Shown: piece after piece, positions 11,351 to 18,905 of the stretch | How positions within the stretch are numbered: position 1 is the stretch's first letter | Layout of the letters: each line of letters begins with the position of its first letter | Source: Acidobacteriota bacterium | Lineage (GTDB): Bacteria > Acidobacteriota > Thermoanaerobaculia > UBA5066 > Gp7-AA6 | NCBI GenBank assembly: GCA_020199905.1 | Contig: JAIVJS010000017.1 | Span: 1 to 64,000, forward strand | Reading direction: 5' to 3' | DNA: 64,000 nt | The notes under the pieces: generated by a model | The model's input: the letters and a program-made list of their open reading frames with translations, nothing else | Told to the model about the DNA's origin: nothing | The model's database searches: none | Position numbers and translations under genes: made by a program

Positions 11351-12718
11351 ATGGCTCAGAAGGTCCTCGTAGTCGACGACGATTCGGGCATTCGCGACGC
11401 CTTGAGGATGATCCTGGAGTATGAGGGGTTCGAAGTCCTCTCGGCGCCCGACGGGAAAACGGCCCTCGCCGATCTCGACGGGACCCGCATCGACGCGGTG
11501 CTGCTGGACATCAAGATGCCGGGCATGGATGGATTCGAGATCCTCGACCGGATCGTCGCGCGGGAAGACGCGCCTCCGGTCCTCATGATCTCGGGGCACG
11601 GGGACATCGCGACCGCCATCGAGGCGACCCGCCGCGGCGCGATCGACTTCCTCGAGAAGCCCCCCCAGCGCGAGCGCATCCTCGTTTCGATCCGGAACGC
11701 CCTCTCGCGCACTTCCCTGCGGGCCGAGAACGAACGGCTGCGTCAGAAGCTCGAAGAGGAGTCCGTCCTGGTCGGGCGGAGCGCCCCCATGGCTCAGCTC
11801 CGGGCCGAAGTCGCCCGGGCCGCGCCCACGACCGCCACGGTCCTGGTCGTCGGAGAAAGCGGCACCGGCAAGGAGCTCGTCGCCCGCGAGATCCACCAGG
11901 GTTCCCGGGTGGCCTCCGGCCCCTTCGTCCAGGTCAATTGCGCCGCGATCCCGGAGGAGCTGATCGAGTCGGAGCTCTTCGGACACGAGAAGGGCTCGTT
12001 CACCGGAGCGGTCCGGCGGCAGACGGGGAAGTTCGTCGAAGCGGACGGTGGCACGATCTTCTTAGACGAGATCGGCGACATGTCGGCACGAGCGCAGGCG
12101 AAGGTCCTCCGCGTGCTCGAGGCAGGAGAGGTCGAGCCCGTCGGGGCTGCGCGCGTCCGGCAGGTGACGGTCCGCGTGATCGCCGCCACCAATCGCGACC
12201 TGACCGAGGCCATCCGGGATTCCCGCTTCCGGGAGGATCTGTATTTCCGCCTGAACGTGCTGCCGGTTCGCACGCCTCCTCTGCGCGAGAGAACGGATGA
12301 CATCCCGGAGCTCGTCGAGCACTTCACGCGGCTCTTCTCCCAGCGCGACAACCAGCGCCCGCGCCGGTTCGCGCCGAGCGCTCTGAGCGTGTTGAAGGCG
12401 CGCTCCTGGCCCGGGAACGTGCGGGAGCTTCGCAATCTCATCGAGCGGGTGCTGATCATGACGGATTCCGAACCGATCGAGGCGAAGGACCTGCCTCCGG
12501 AAGCGCGCGTCTCCCCGACGGAGATTTCCGAACGAGGACTCCAGCTCGCGACCCTCTCCGAGTTCAAGGAGTACGCAGAACGTGAATTCCTGGTAACGAA
12601 GCTGCGGGAGAACGGATGGAATATCAGCCGCACGGCCGAAGTCATCCACACGCCGCGGTCCAACCTCTACAAGAAGATCGAGCACCACAAGATCTCCCGC
12701 GAAAAAGACGCGAGCTGA
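11351..12718 (+). CDS. Sigma-54-dependent response regulator (NtrC family)
   Basis: A 455-residue regulator with a receiver domain (phospho-acceptor Asp53 in LLDIKMPG) and a sigma-54 AAA+ domain. The AAA+ domain has Walker A GESGTGKE, a GSFTGA loop in place of the usual GAFTGA, and Walker B GGTIFLDEIGD. A Fis-type helix-turn-helix sits at the C-terminus (WNISRTAEVIHTPRSNLYKK). The ATG at 11351 follows AGGAGGGGG; the longer frame upstream is not conserved. No partner kinase is adjacent. Its place behind htrA hints at envelope-stress control, which is inference. Confidence 0.93.
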   Translation: MAQKVLVVDDDSGIRDALRMILEYEGFEVLSAPDGKTALADLDGTRIDAVLLDIKMPGMDGFEILDRIVAREDAPPVLMISGHGDIATAIEATRRGAIDFLEKPPQRERILVSIRNALSRTSLRAENERLRQKLEEESVLVGRSAPMAQLRAEVARAAPTTATVLVVGESGTGKELVAREIHQGSRVASGPFVQVNCAAIPEELIESELFGHEKGSFTGAVRRQTGKFVEADGGTIFLDEIGDMSARAQAKVLRVLEAGEVEPVGAARVRQVTVRVIAATNRDLTEAIRDSRFREDLYFRLNVLPVRTPPLRERTDDIPELVEHFTRLFSQRDNQRPRRFAPSALSVLKARSWPGNVRELRNLIERVLIMTDSEPIEAKDLPPEARVSPTEISERGLQLATLSEFKEYAEREFLVTKLRENGWNISRTAEVIHTPRSNLYKKIEHHKISREKDAS

Positions 12719-12723
12719 ACGAG

Positions 12724-12789
12724 TCATCAGCAATCAGTTCTCATTCCGAAAACTCAAAATCAGAACTGAAAACTGACAGCTGATAGCTT
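12724..12789. repeat. Inverted heptamer arrays between regulator and pyrE
   Basis: ATCAGCA/ATCAGTT units lie at about 12724-12740 and AACTGAA, AACTGAC, AGCTGAT units at about 12762-12789. The arms are complementary and almost fill the 77-base spacer, ending a few bases before the pyrE GTG. Confidence 0.6.
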
Positions 12790-12795
12790 CCCCGG

Positions 12796-13371
12796 GTGAC
12801 CACCCTCGCCGACTTCGAGTCCACGGGAGCGCTTCTGACCGGGCACTTCCGGCTCTCGTCGGGGCGTCACTCCGAGCGCTACCTCCAGTGCGCCCGCCTT
12901 CTCCAGTGGCCGCAGCGCGCCGGGGCCGCGGGCCGGGCGCTTGCCCGGGCGCTGGCTGACTTCTCGCCCTCCGCGGTCGTGTCTCCGGCGATGGGCGGCG
13001 TCATCATCGGCCACGAAGTCGCGCGAGCCCTGAGCGTGCCTTTCGCGTTCGCCGAGCGCCAGGACGGCGCGTTTACTCTGCGCCGCGGATTCCGGGTCGA
13101 GCCCGGAGCCTCGATCGCCATCGTCGAAGACGTCTTCACGACGGGAAGGTCCACGCGGGAAGTCATGGAGATGATCGAGACCCTCGGCGCTGGCGTCGTC
13201 GCCGTCGGATCGATCGTCAATCGAGGCCTGCCCCCGGATGCGTTCCGGGTCCCCTCGCGCTCGCTCCTCACGGTGCAGGTTCCATCCTGGACCGCGGAGG
13301 AGTGCCCGTTGTGCGCACGCGGCGTCTCCATCGATACGCCGGGGAGCCGGTGGGGGCAAGTTGAGAGTTGA
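12796..13371 (+). CDS. pyrE: Orotate phosphoribosyltransferase
   Basis: PyrE makes orotidine 5'-phosphate from orotate and PRPP in pyrimidine synthesis. The 191-residue protein shows the N-terminal GHFRLSSGRHSERYLQ, the flexible-loop region and the PRPP-binding IVEDVFTTGRST loop. The C-terminal part includes a CPLC pair. The start is a GTG at 12796. The last three codons and the stop lie within the downstream GTTGAGA heptamer array. Confidence 0.93.
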   Translation: MTTLADFESTGALLTGHFRLSSGRHSERYLQCARLLQWPQRAGAAGRALARALADFSPSAVVSPAMGGVIIGHEVARALSVPFAFAERQDGAFTLRRGFRVEPGASIAIVEDVFTTGRSTREVMEMIETLGAGVVAVGSIVNRGLPPDAFRVPSRSLLTVQVPSWTAEECPLCARGVSIDTPGSRWGQVES

Positions 13372-13432
13372 GAGTTGAGGGTTGAGAGTTGAAAGAAGGA
13401 ATCCAACTCCAGGCTCTGAACTCTGAACTCTC
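13359..13432. repeat. Inverted heptamer arrays at the pyrE 3' end
   Basis: The left arm (13359-13394) contains five consecutive GTTGAGA-type units. The right arm (13405-13432) has CTCTGAA/CTCTGAA/CTCTC. The pyrE stop codon is one of the repeat's TGA triplets. Confidence 0.75.
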
Positions 13433-13455
13433 TTCCCGGCTATAGACTCTCTCAA

Positions 13456-14034
13456 ATGGACCTTCGGAGCGTGTGCGTCTACTGCAGCTCGAGCTCGTCG
13501 CGGGACTCCGTCGTCGAGACCGAGATCCGGTTGTTCGGACGGGAGATCGCGCGTCGCGGGGTGCGGCTCATCTACGGTGGCTCCTCGAAGGGGCTGATGG
13601 GCGCTCTGGCGGACGAGGTGCTCGCGGCCGGCGGTCTCGTCACCGGCGTGGTGCCGAAGGCTCTCGAGGGCCGGGAGGCCGCGCACCGGGGACTGACCGA
13701 GCTGAAGGTTGTTTTGTCCATGCACGAGCGCGAACAGACGCTCTTCGACCTCGCGGACGCGTTCGTCGCGTTTCCGGGAGGGTTCGGGACGATGGAAGAG
13801 ATCATCGAGATGTTGACGTGGAAGCAGCTCGGCATCCATGGCAAGCCGATCGTCCTCGCCAACATCGGCGGATTCTTCGACCCGCTTCTCGCCCAGTTCG
13901 ACCTGGCGATCCGCAGCGGGTATGCGCGCCCGGAGGACCGGATTCTGTTCGCGGTCGCGGAGAATACGAAGTCGATCCTCACGTTCCTGGATGGCGCGCC
14001 CATCCTTTCGCGCAAAGCGGGGGATTGGGCATAA
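13456..14034 (+). CDS. LOG-family protein (lysine-decarboxylase-like fold, TIGR00730)
   Basis: A 192-residue protein of the LOG family, whose characterised members release free base or ribose 5-phosphate from nucleoside monophosphates. The diagnostic PGGFGTMEE motif is present, preceded by YGGSSKGLMGALAD and followed by the conserved KPIVLANIGGFFDPL. In bacteria the physiological substrate is usually unknown; the plant cytokinin-activating role should not be assumed. Confidence 0.9.
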   Translation: MDLRSVCVYCSSSSSRDSVVETEIRLFGREIARRGVRLIYGGSSKGLMGALADEVLAAGGLVTGVVPKALEGREAAHRGLTELKVVLSMHEREQTLFDLADAFVAFPGGFGTMEEIIEMLTWKQLGIHGKPIVLANIGGFFDPLLAQFDLAIRSGYARPEDRILFAVAENTKSILTFLDGAPILSRKAGDWA

Positions 14035-14069
14035 ACCGTCGCTTCCGCTCGCTGCCGTTCGCTCTCGCT

Positions 14070-14181
14070 CTCGCAGCGTGAGCCTCCTCCCTCCCTTCGG
14101 TCGGGAGACTTCTCACGCTGCGAGCGCAGTCGCCGCCGAGGCGAACAAGACCTCCCTCTCCCGCTGCGCCGGGGGAGAGGG
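14070..14181. repeat. Two nested inverted repeats between convergent genes
   Basis: CTCGCAGCGTGAG (14070-14082) is exactly complementary to 14112-14124, enclosing a smaller stem. A second hairpin pairs CCCTCTCCC (14154-14162) with GGGAGAGGG (14173-14181) and is followed by GTGAGGGG, a combination seen in dispersed intergenic elements of many bacteria. Both lie between the LOG gene and the convergent methyltransferase remnant and could terminate transcription from either side. Confidence 0.6.
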
Positions 14182-14292
14182 CCGGCGTGAGGGGCGCACT
14201 CAGTGAGAAGGGCGCTGCCCGAGAATCTGCCTTGCTTACGGTGCCCCGCGCTCAGAGAAAGGATTCTTGTGAAGGGCGCTCGGGCGGGAGGC

Positions 14293-14932
14293 TCAGCTCT
14301 CTTTTTTCGCGACGATGACCCGGTAGTAGGAGTCCACCCAGTGGCGGTCCAGCAGGTGGTCTTCGAGCGAGATCAGGCGCGAGAGGGCTTCCGTCTTGTC
14401 CTCCCGGAGGCGGGCCATGTCCAGGCAGGGGAAGACGAACCACAGGATGTTGCCTCCGTAGGGGCGGTCCTCGACGATCCGGAAGAGGCGCCGGACCTCG
14501 GGGAGGATGGCGCTCGAACGGATCGACTCGAGCGGGTCGTCCATCGGGATGGGGACCATCAGCTCGCGGCGGTTCTTGAGCTCGCCGGGAAGCGCGTCGA
14601 ACGCGCTCCGCGCGAAAGACCAGTCGGCATCCTGCCATTCCGTCCGGGAGGGCCCCATGTATTCGTCGAGATAGAGGAGCCCCCCCGGCTTCAACGCCCC
14701 TCGCACCTGGGCCAGGGCCCGCTCGACGGAGCGGAGATGATGGAGGGAGCGTTACCCGGCGGTTGATCGCGCGCCGGACGAGCGGCTGCGCCCCCCAGTA
14801 GTGGTTTTCAGGTTCTCCGGGGGCGCCGTCGTCCCAGAATCGCCGCGCGGCGTCGGTCTCCGACCGCGCCTCCGAGAAGGCGCTCCATCGCCGGGCGAGC
14901 GACGACAGAGAGCTCTTGATGGCGGAAGACAT
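14293..14932 (-). pseudogene. Class I SAM-dependent methyltransferase, core deleted
   Basis: From the ATG at 14932 the N-terminal part reads normally to HYWGAQPLVRRAINRRV. The frame then breaks at about 14745-14755 and a second frame resumes at SLHHLRSVERALAQV, continuing through ALKPGGLLYLDEYMGP to the stop at 14293. In this family about 100 residues holding the SAM-binding glycine motif normally separate these two blocks. The gene therefore keeps both ends but lacks the catalytic core. It is either a decayed gene or an assembly deletion. Confidence 0.75.
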
Positions 14933-15257
14933 CGAGTGAAACGAGTGTAGCAGGCGGAGCGGAAGACCGTGGAGCGTTGAGGTTGAGGGTTGAGAGTTGC
15001 AAGGGAAAGTCGAAACTTTGGGGTTTCTGTCGATTCCCGATTCCCGATCTATTACCCCGGAGTACCGCGGCCGTCTCGCTCCGGCTGGTTCTCGGCTCCC
15101 GGCTCGTTTCCCGTTTTCCCACGTTTCTGCTACATTCCGCATCCCCCGGATGCCCGGGATTGCTCTTTTAAAATCAGGGACGAAGGCCGGATCTCAAAGC
15201 CCCCGCGGGCTTCCGGCCCGTAGCCCCCCGGAGCGGTGACGCGCCGGGACCCGGAAC
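14933..15257. other. Gene-free region upstream of the tRNA-Val pair
   Basis: Apart from the repeat element at 14974-15120, this holds an AT-rich patch near 15161-15176 that could contribute to a promoter for the tRNA genes. I see no convincing open frame or structured RNA. Confidence 0.4.
14974..15120. repeat. Composite heptamer/CCGCGG palindrome element, copy 1
   Basis: GTTGAGG-type units (14974-15000), GATTCCC units (15031-15050) and a palindrome CCCCGG-AGTA-CCGCGG (15055-15070) occur in order. Then come CCGTCTCGCTCC, a GGCTCCCGG stretch and GTTTCCC-type units to 15120. The central part matches three other elements in the window, at about 29.6, 32.4 and 45.4 kb. Confidence 0.7.
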
Positions 15258-15332
<75 letters not shown>

Positions 15333-15346
15333 ATCGTCGCTCCCGA

Positions 15347-15422
15347 AGGCGCTTAGCTCAGCTGGTAGAGCGCTACCTTCACACGGTAGAGGTCAACGGT
15401 TCGATCCCGTTAGCGCCTACCA
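15347..15422 (+). tRNA. tRNA-Val (anticodon CAC)
   Basis: The acceptor stem AGGCGCT pairs with AGCGCCT, with discriminator A and encoded CCA. The anticodon stem CTACC/GGTAG encloses TTCACAC, giving anticodon CAC. The T-arm has GGTTCGATCC. It lies 14 bases after the GAC valine tRNA and is probably co-transcribed with it. Confidence 0.95.
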
Positions 15423-15430
15423 AAGACCGA

Positions 15431-15470
15431 CGGGAGCCGGTAAACGGGAATCGGAAATCGGGAATCGAAT
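15431..15470 (+). repeat. GGGAATC heptamer array after the tRNA pair
   Basis: Three to four GGGAATC/GGAAATC units lie between the second tRNA and the terminator. No complementary arm is obvious on the downstream side, unlike most arrays in the window. Confidence 0.6.
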
Positions 15471-15471
15471 C

Positions 15472-15506
15472 AAACGCGGGGCGACCCGCGTTTTTGCTTT
15501 TTTTGG
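15472..15506 (+). terminator. Rho-independent terminator of the tRNA-Val operon
   Basis: AAACGCGGG-GCGA-CCCGCGTTT is a perfect 9-bp stem with a 4-base loop, followed by TTGCTTTTTTT. It should end the tRNA transcript. thrS begins only about 50 bases later, so that operon needs its own promoter or read-through. Confidence 0.88.
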
Positions 15507-15552
15507 GGACGTTTCGCAATCGCGGAGGAAGGTGAGGAGGCGGAAGAAAAAA

Positions 15553-17514
15553 ATGGAAGCCCGGGCGGACGCGGTGACGATCACATTGCCCGACGGTTCG
15601 ACGAAGTCGATCCCGCGCGGGACGACCGTGCGCGACGTCGCGGCCGGGATCGGCCCGCGCCTGGCGAAAGACGCCTGGGCCGGCAAGCTCGACGGCAAAG
15701 TGGTCGACCTGAAGACGCCGGTCGAATCGGACGCCTCCCTCGAGATCATCACGGGCAGGTCGCCCGATGCGGTCCCGATCTACCGCCACTCGACCGCTCA
15801 CCTGACCGCGCAGGCGGTCAAGCGCCTGTTTCCCGACGTCCAGATCGGCATCGGTCCGCCGATCGAGAACGGCTTCTACTACGACTTCAACCCGAAGCGC
15901 GCGTTCACGCCCGAGGATCTTGCGGCCATCGAGGCCGAGATGCGGAGGATCATCGCGGAAGACCTCCCGATCGAGCGGCTCGACATGCCGATCGAAGAGG
16001 CGATCTCGATCTTCGAGAAGCAGGGCGACGCCCTGAAGGTGGAGATCGCGCGCGGGATCCCCGACGGCGAGCGCGTTTCGTGCTACCGGCAGGGTGAGTT
16101 CGTCGATCTCTGCCGCGGCCCTCACGTCGCGTCCACGGGGCGCCTCGGGGTCTTCCGCCTGACCCATACGGCCGGCGCCTACTGGAAGGGCGACGAGCAC
16201 AACCCCATGCTTCAGCGGATCTACGGCGCGTCATTCCTGACCCAGAAGGAGCTGGACGCCTTCCTCGCGAAGCTGGAAGAAGGACGCGCCCGGGATCACC
16301 GCAAGCTCGGCAAGGAGCTCGATCTCTTTTCGTTCGATCCTCTCGCTCCCGCCTCGCCCTTTTTCCACCCGAAGGGCGCGGCGGTTTACACGCAGCTTCT
16401 CGATTACCTTCGGGCGGAATACCGGTTGCGGGGCTACGACGAGGTGATCACGCCGCAGATCTTCGATTCGGAGCTGTTCAAGATCTCCGGGCACTACGAC
16501 AACTACAAAGAGAACATGTACTTCGCCTCGATCGACGAGCGGGAATTCGGCGTCAAACCGATGAACTGCCCGGGCCACTACCTCATGTTCCGGGAGAAGC
16601 ACTGGTCGTACCGCGACCTGCCGGTCCGGTGGGCCGATTTCGGACGCCTTCATCGCTACGAGCGGTCGGGAGTGACCGCCGGCCTGACGCGCGTTCGCAC
16701 GTTCTCCCAGGACGACGCGCACATCTTCGCGCCCCTGGACAAGCTCGAAGACGAGATCTTCCGGTTTCTCGACTTCATCGACAGCGTCTACGGCCACTTC
16801 GGCTTCGACGAGGTCGAGATCTCTCTCGGCCTGCGGCCGGAGAAGCGCATCGGTTCCGACGAGATCTGGGACCGCGGCGAAGCCTCCCTGGACGCGGCGC
16901 TGCGCAAGGCGGGCCGGAAATTCGTCGTGACGCCGAACGACGGCGCCTTCTACGGCCCGAAGATCGACTTCCGCGTGCAGGACGCGATTGGCCGCGGGTG
17001 GCAGCTCGGCACGATCCAGTGCGACTTCTCGCAGGCGGAGCGCTTCGATCTTTCCTACATCGGCGAAGACGGAGGCCGGCACCGGCCCGTGGTACTGCAC
17101 CGCGCCATCCTCGGCTCGCTCGAGAGGTTTCTCGCGATCCTGATCGAGCACACGGCGGGGAACTTTCCGTTCTGGATCGCGCCCGTTCACGCCGTCGTGC
17201 TTCCGGTGTCGGACAAATTCTCCGAGGCGACGCGCGCGGCCGCCGCCAGGCTGAAGGCGCTCGGTCTCCGCGTCGAGCTCGATGACCGGAACGAGAAGCT
17301 GGGAGCGCGGATTCGCAAGGCCGAGATGCAGAAGGTTCCGTGCATGCTGGTGGTGGGGGAGAAGGAGGCGTCGGCCGGCACGGTCTCCGTGCGCCTGCGC
17401 CACGGCGGCGACGCCGGAACGATGACTCTGGACGAATTCGCCTCGGCCGCGGGCCGGGCGATCGCGGAGAAGAAAAAAGAGCTGGGCGCTTTCGCGGAGG
17501 TGAAAGATCGATAA
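15553..17514 (+). CDS. thrS: Threonyl-tRNA synthetase
   Basis: A 653-residue ThrRS. In order it has the N-terminal TGS domain, the editing domain (HSTAHL and CRGPHVAS metal-binding-type motifs), the class II catalytic core and the C-terminal anticodon domain. The zinc ligands are visible as MNCPGH, DDAHIF and VLHRAILG. The ATG at 15553 is chosen because GAGGAGG precedes it at useful spacing; an in-frame GTG 21 bases upstream overlaps that Shine-Dalgarno. It is first in the thrS-infC-rpmI-rplT-pheS-pheT cluster, and its last codons carry the infC ribosome-binding site. Confidence 0.97.
   Translation: MEARADAVTITLPDGSTKSIPRGTTVRDVAAGIGPRLAKDAWAGKLDGKVVDLKTPVESDASLEIITGRSPDAVPIYRHSTAHLTAQAVKRLFPDVQIGIGPPIENGFYYDFNPKRAFTPEDLAAIEAEMRRIIAEDLPIERLDMPIEEAISIFEKQGDALKVEIARGIPDGERVSCYRQGEFVDLCRGPHVASTGRLGVFRLTHTAGAYWKGDEHNPMLQRIYGASFLTQKELDAFLAKLEEGRARDHRKLGKELDLFSFDPLAPASPFFHPKGAAVYTQLLDYLRAEYRLRGYDEVITPQIFDSELFKISGHYDNYKENMYFASIDEREFGVKPMNCPGHYLMFREKHWSYRDLPVRWADFGRLHRYERSGVTAGLTRVRTFSQDDAHIFAPLDKLEDEIFRFLDFIDSVYGHFGFDEVEISLGLRPEKRIGSDEIWDRGEASLDAALRKAGRKFVVTPNDGAFYGPKIDFRVQDAIGRGWQLGTIQCDFSQAERFDLSYIGEDGGRHRPVVLHRAILGSLERFLAILIEHTAGNFPFWIAPVHAVVLPVSDKFSEATRAAAARLKALGLRVELDDRNEKLGARIRKAEMQKVPCMLVVGEKEASAGTVSVRLRHGGDAGTMTLDEFASAAGRAIAEKKKELGAFAEVKDR
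17496..17509 (+). promoter_or_regulatory. Strong Shine-Dalgarno and AUC start of infC
   Basis: GGAGGTGA at 17496-17503, inside the thrS 3' end, is a full match to the 16S anti-SD. It sits six bases before ATC at 17507. The frame is closed by TGA at 17501-17503, so no other start is possible upstream, and the next ATG at 17600 would remove 31 conserved residues. Confidence 0.85.
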
Positions 17515-18064
17515 GAAAAGCATCCGAGTCAATGAACAGATCCGGTGGAAGGAAGTCCGCCTGATCGGCGAGTCGGGGGAGGCCCTGGGAGTCGTTCCGA
17601 TGGCGGAGGCTCTCCAGAAGGCGCGCGAAGCGACGCTCGACTTAGTCGAGATCGCTCCGACGGCCGTCCCTCCCGTCTGCCGGATCATGAACTTCGGCAA
17701 GTTCATCTATCAGCAGAAGAAGAAACAGCAGGATTCGAAGAAGAAACAGAAGACGACACAGGTCAAAGAAGTGAAATTCCGACCCAACATCGACGACCAC
17801 GACTACGACTTCAAGATCAAGAACATCCTGAAGTTCCTGGCCCACGGGGACAAGGTCAAGGCCACGGTTCAGTTCCGCGGCCGCGAAATGGCCCGCCGCG
17901 AGAACGGTCAGAAGGTGCTCGACCGTCTCCTCGTGGATCTCGCCGGGAGAGCCGCGGCGGAGTCGCGGTCGGAGATGCTCGGAAATCGCCTCTACCAGAT
18001 CCTCGCGCCGGTCAAGGCGCACGAGAAGCCGGAAAAACCCGCCCCGCAGATTGCGAAGGCGTGA
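17507..18064 (+). CDS. infC: Translation initiation factor IF-3
   Basis: IF-3 prevents premature subunit joining and checks the start codon. With initiation at the AUC codon 17507 the product is 185 residues, the usual size. It has the complete N-domain ([41 protein letters not shown]), a Lys/Gln-rich linker and the C-domain ([14 protein letters not shown]). An ATG at 17600 exists but would drop the start of the N-domain. Rare AUU/AUC starts are characteristic of infC and support autoregulation by IF-3. The first eight bases overlap the end of thrS. Confidence 0.93.
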   Translation: MDKKSIRVNEQIRWKEVRLIGESGEALGVVPMAEALQKAREATLDLVEIAPTAVPPVCRIMNFGKFIYQQKKKQQDSKKKQKTTQVKEVKFRPNIDDHDYDFKIKNILKFLAHGDKVKATVQFRGREMARRENGQKVLDRLLVDLAGRAAAESRSEMLGNRLYQILAPVKAHEKPEKPAPQIAKA

Positions 18065-18075
18065 CGACGGGACAG

Positions 18076-18173
18076 GGCCGGGAAACGGAAAACGGAAAAC
18101 GGGAAACGAGAAATCCACACGGGACGGTCGTAATCGGTTCGGGGGTAGTGCCCCCCTCCGTTTCCGATTCCCG
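18076..18173. repeat. Inverted heptamer arrays between infC and rpmI
   Basis: The left arm (18076-18115) has five GGGAAAC/GGAAAAC units. The right arm (about 18157-18173) has GTTTCC-GATTCCC. The segment between them contains a small GGGGGTAGTGCCCCC hairpin. In many bacteria this spacer holds leader signals for L20 autoregulation; I could not identify such a motif here. Confidence 0.65.
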
Positions 18174-18191
18174 AGCGAACGGAGTGAGCCA

Positions 18192-18389
18192 ATGCCGAAA
18201 TTAAAGACGCATCGCGGAGCGGCCAAGCGGTTTCGGAAGACCGCGTCCGGCGCGTTCAAGCGATCCAAGGCGATGAAGAGTCACATCCTGACCAAGAAGG
18301 CCGCAGGACGCAAACGCGGGCTCGCCCAGGCGACCCTCGTCTCCAAGTCGGACCACAAGCGGGTCTCCGAGATGCTGCCGAACGCCTGA
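18192..18389 (+). CDS. rpmI: 50S ribosomal protein L35
   Basis: A 65-residue basic protein starting [13 protein letters not shown] and containing the L35 signature [18 protein letters not shown]. The ATG at 18192 gives the correct family length; the open frame upstream of it is heptamer repeat. It lies between infC and rplT as in most bacteria, but separated from both by repeat arrays. Confidence 0.96.
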   Translation: MPKLKTHRGAAKRFRKTASGAFKRSKAMKSHILTKKAAGRKRGLAQATLVSKSDHKRVSEMLPNA

Positions 18390-18390
18390 A

Positions 18391-18489
18391 GACGGGAAAA
18401 GGAAAACGAAAAAGTAAAGGAAGCCGGGAGCTGGTCGCGGGGAAAGGTGGAGCCGACATTCTTGTCGTTTCCCGTTTCCCGATTCCCGG
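18391..18489. repeat. Inverted heptamer arrays between rpmI and rplT
   Basis: The left arm (18391-18420) has degenerate GGGAAAA/GGAAAAC units directly after the rpmI stop. The right arm (18466-18489) has GTTTCCC, GTTTCCC, GATTCCC. The complementary arms span the whole spacer. Confidence 0.7.
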
Positions 18490-18506
18490 CCCCCAGGAGT
18501 AACGAC

Positions 18507-18869
18507 ATGCCGCGCGTCAAACGTGGGAACAAGCGAAAGAACCGCCGGGCGAAGACCCTGGCGCTGGCGAAGGGCTATTACGGAACGAAATCGAAGTCGT
18601 ACCGGATGGCGAAGCTTCAGGTCGAGAAATCGCTGCTGTACGCCTACCGGGACCGGAAGGCGAAGAAGCGCGATTTCCGAGGCCTCTGGATCGTCCGCAT
18701 CAACGCGGCGGCCCGGGAAAACGAGATCTCGTACAGCCGTTTAATGGACGGCCTGAAGAAGGCGGGCAACGACATCAATCGGAAGATGCTGGCCGATCTC
18801 GCCGTCACGGATCCGGGCGCGTTCACGCAGCTCGTCGGAGTCGCGAAGGCGGCTCTCACGACCGCGTGA
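18507..18869 (+). CDS. rplT: 50S ribosomal protein L20
   Basis: A 120-residue L20 with the expected [19 protein letters not shown]-terminus, [20 protein letters not shown] in the middle and an alpha-helical C-terminus. L20 binds 23S rRNA early in 50S assembly and often represses its own operon. The ATG at 18507 follows CCAGGAGTAACGAC. Confidence 0.97.
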   Translation: MPRVKRGNKRKNRRAKTLALAKGYYGTKSKSYRMAKLQVEKSLLYAYRDRKAKKRDFRGLWIVRINAAARENEISYSRLMDGLKKAGNDINRKMLADLAVTDPGAFTQLVGVAKAALTTA

Positions 18870-18905
18870 GCCCGAGCGCGGCGCGCGTCCGCCGGTCGAT
18901 GCAGG

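Noticed and set aside
13359-13432. CRISPR array
   Set aside because: The repeats are seven bases with no spacers, and no cas genes are present. They belong to the dispersed heptamer family.
13456-14034. Lysine decarboxylase
   Set aside because: The PGGFGT motif and size identify the LOG family; the old decarboxylase name is a historical misannotation.
14293-14706. Complete small methyltransferase from GTG 14706
   Set aside because: It lacks any SAM-binding motif, and the matching N-terminal half is found immediately upstream in another frame.
17600-18064. infC starting at ATG 17600
   Set aside because: This removes 31 conserved N-domain residues and ignores the strong Shine-Dalgarno placed six bases before AUC 17507.
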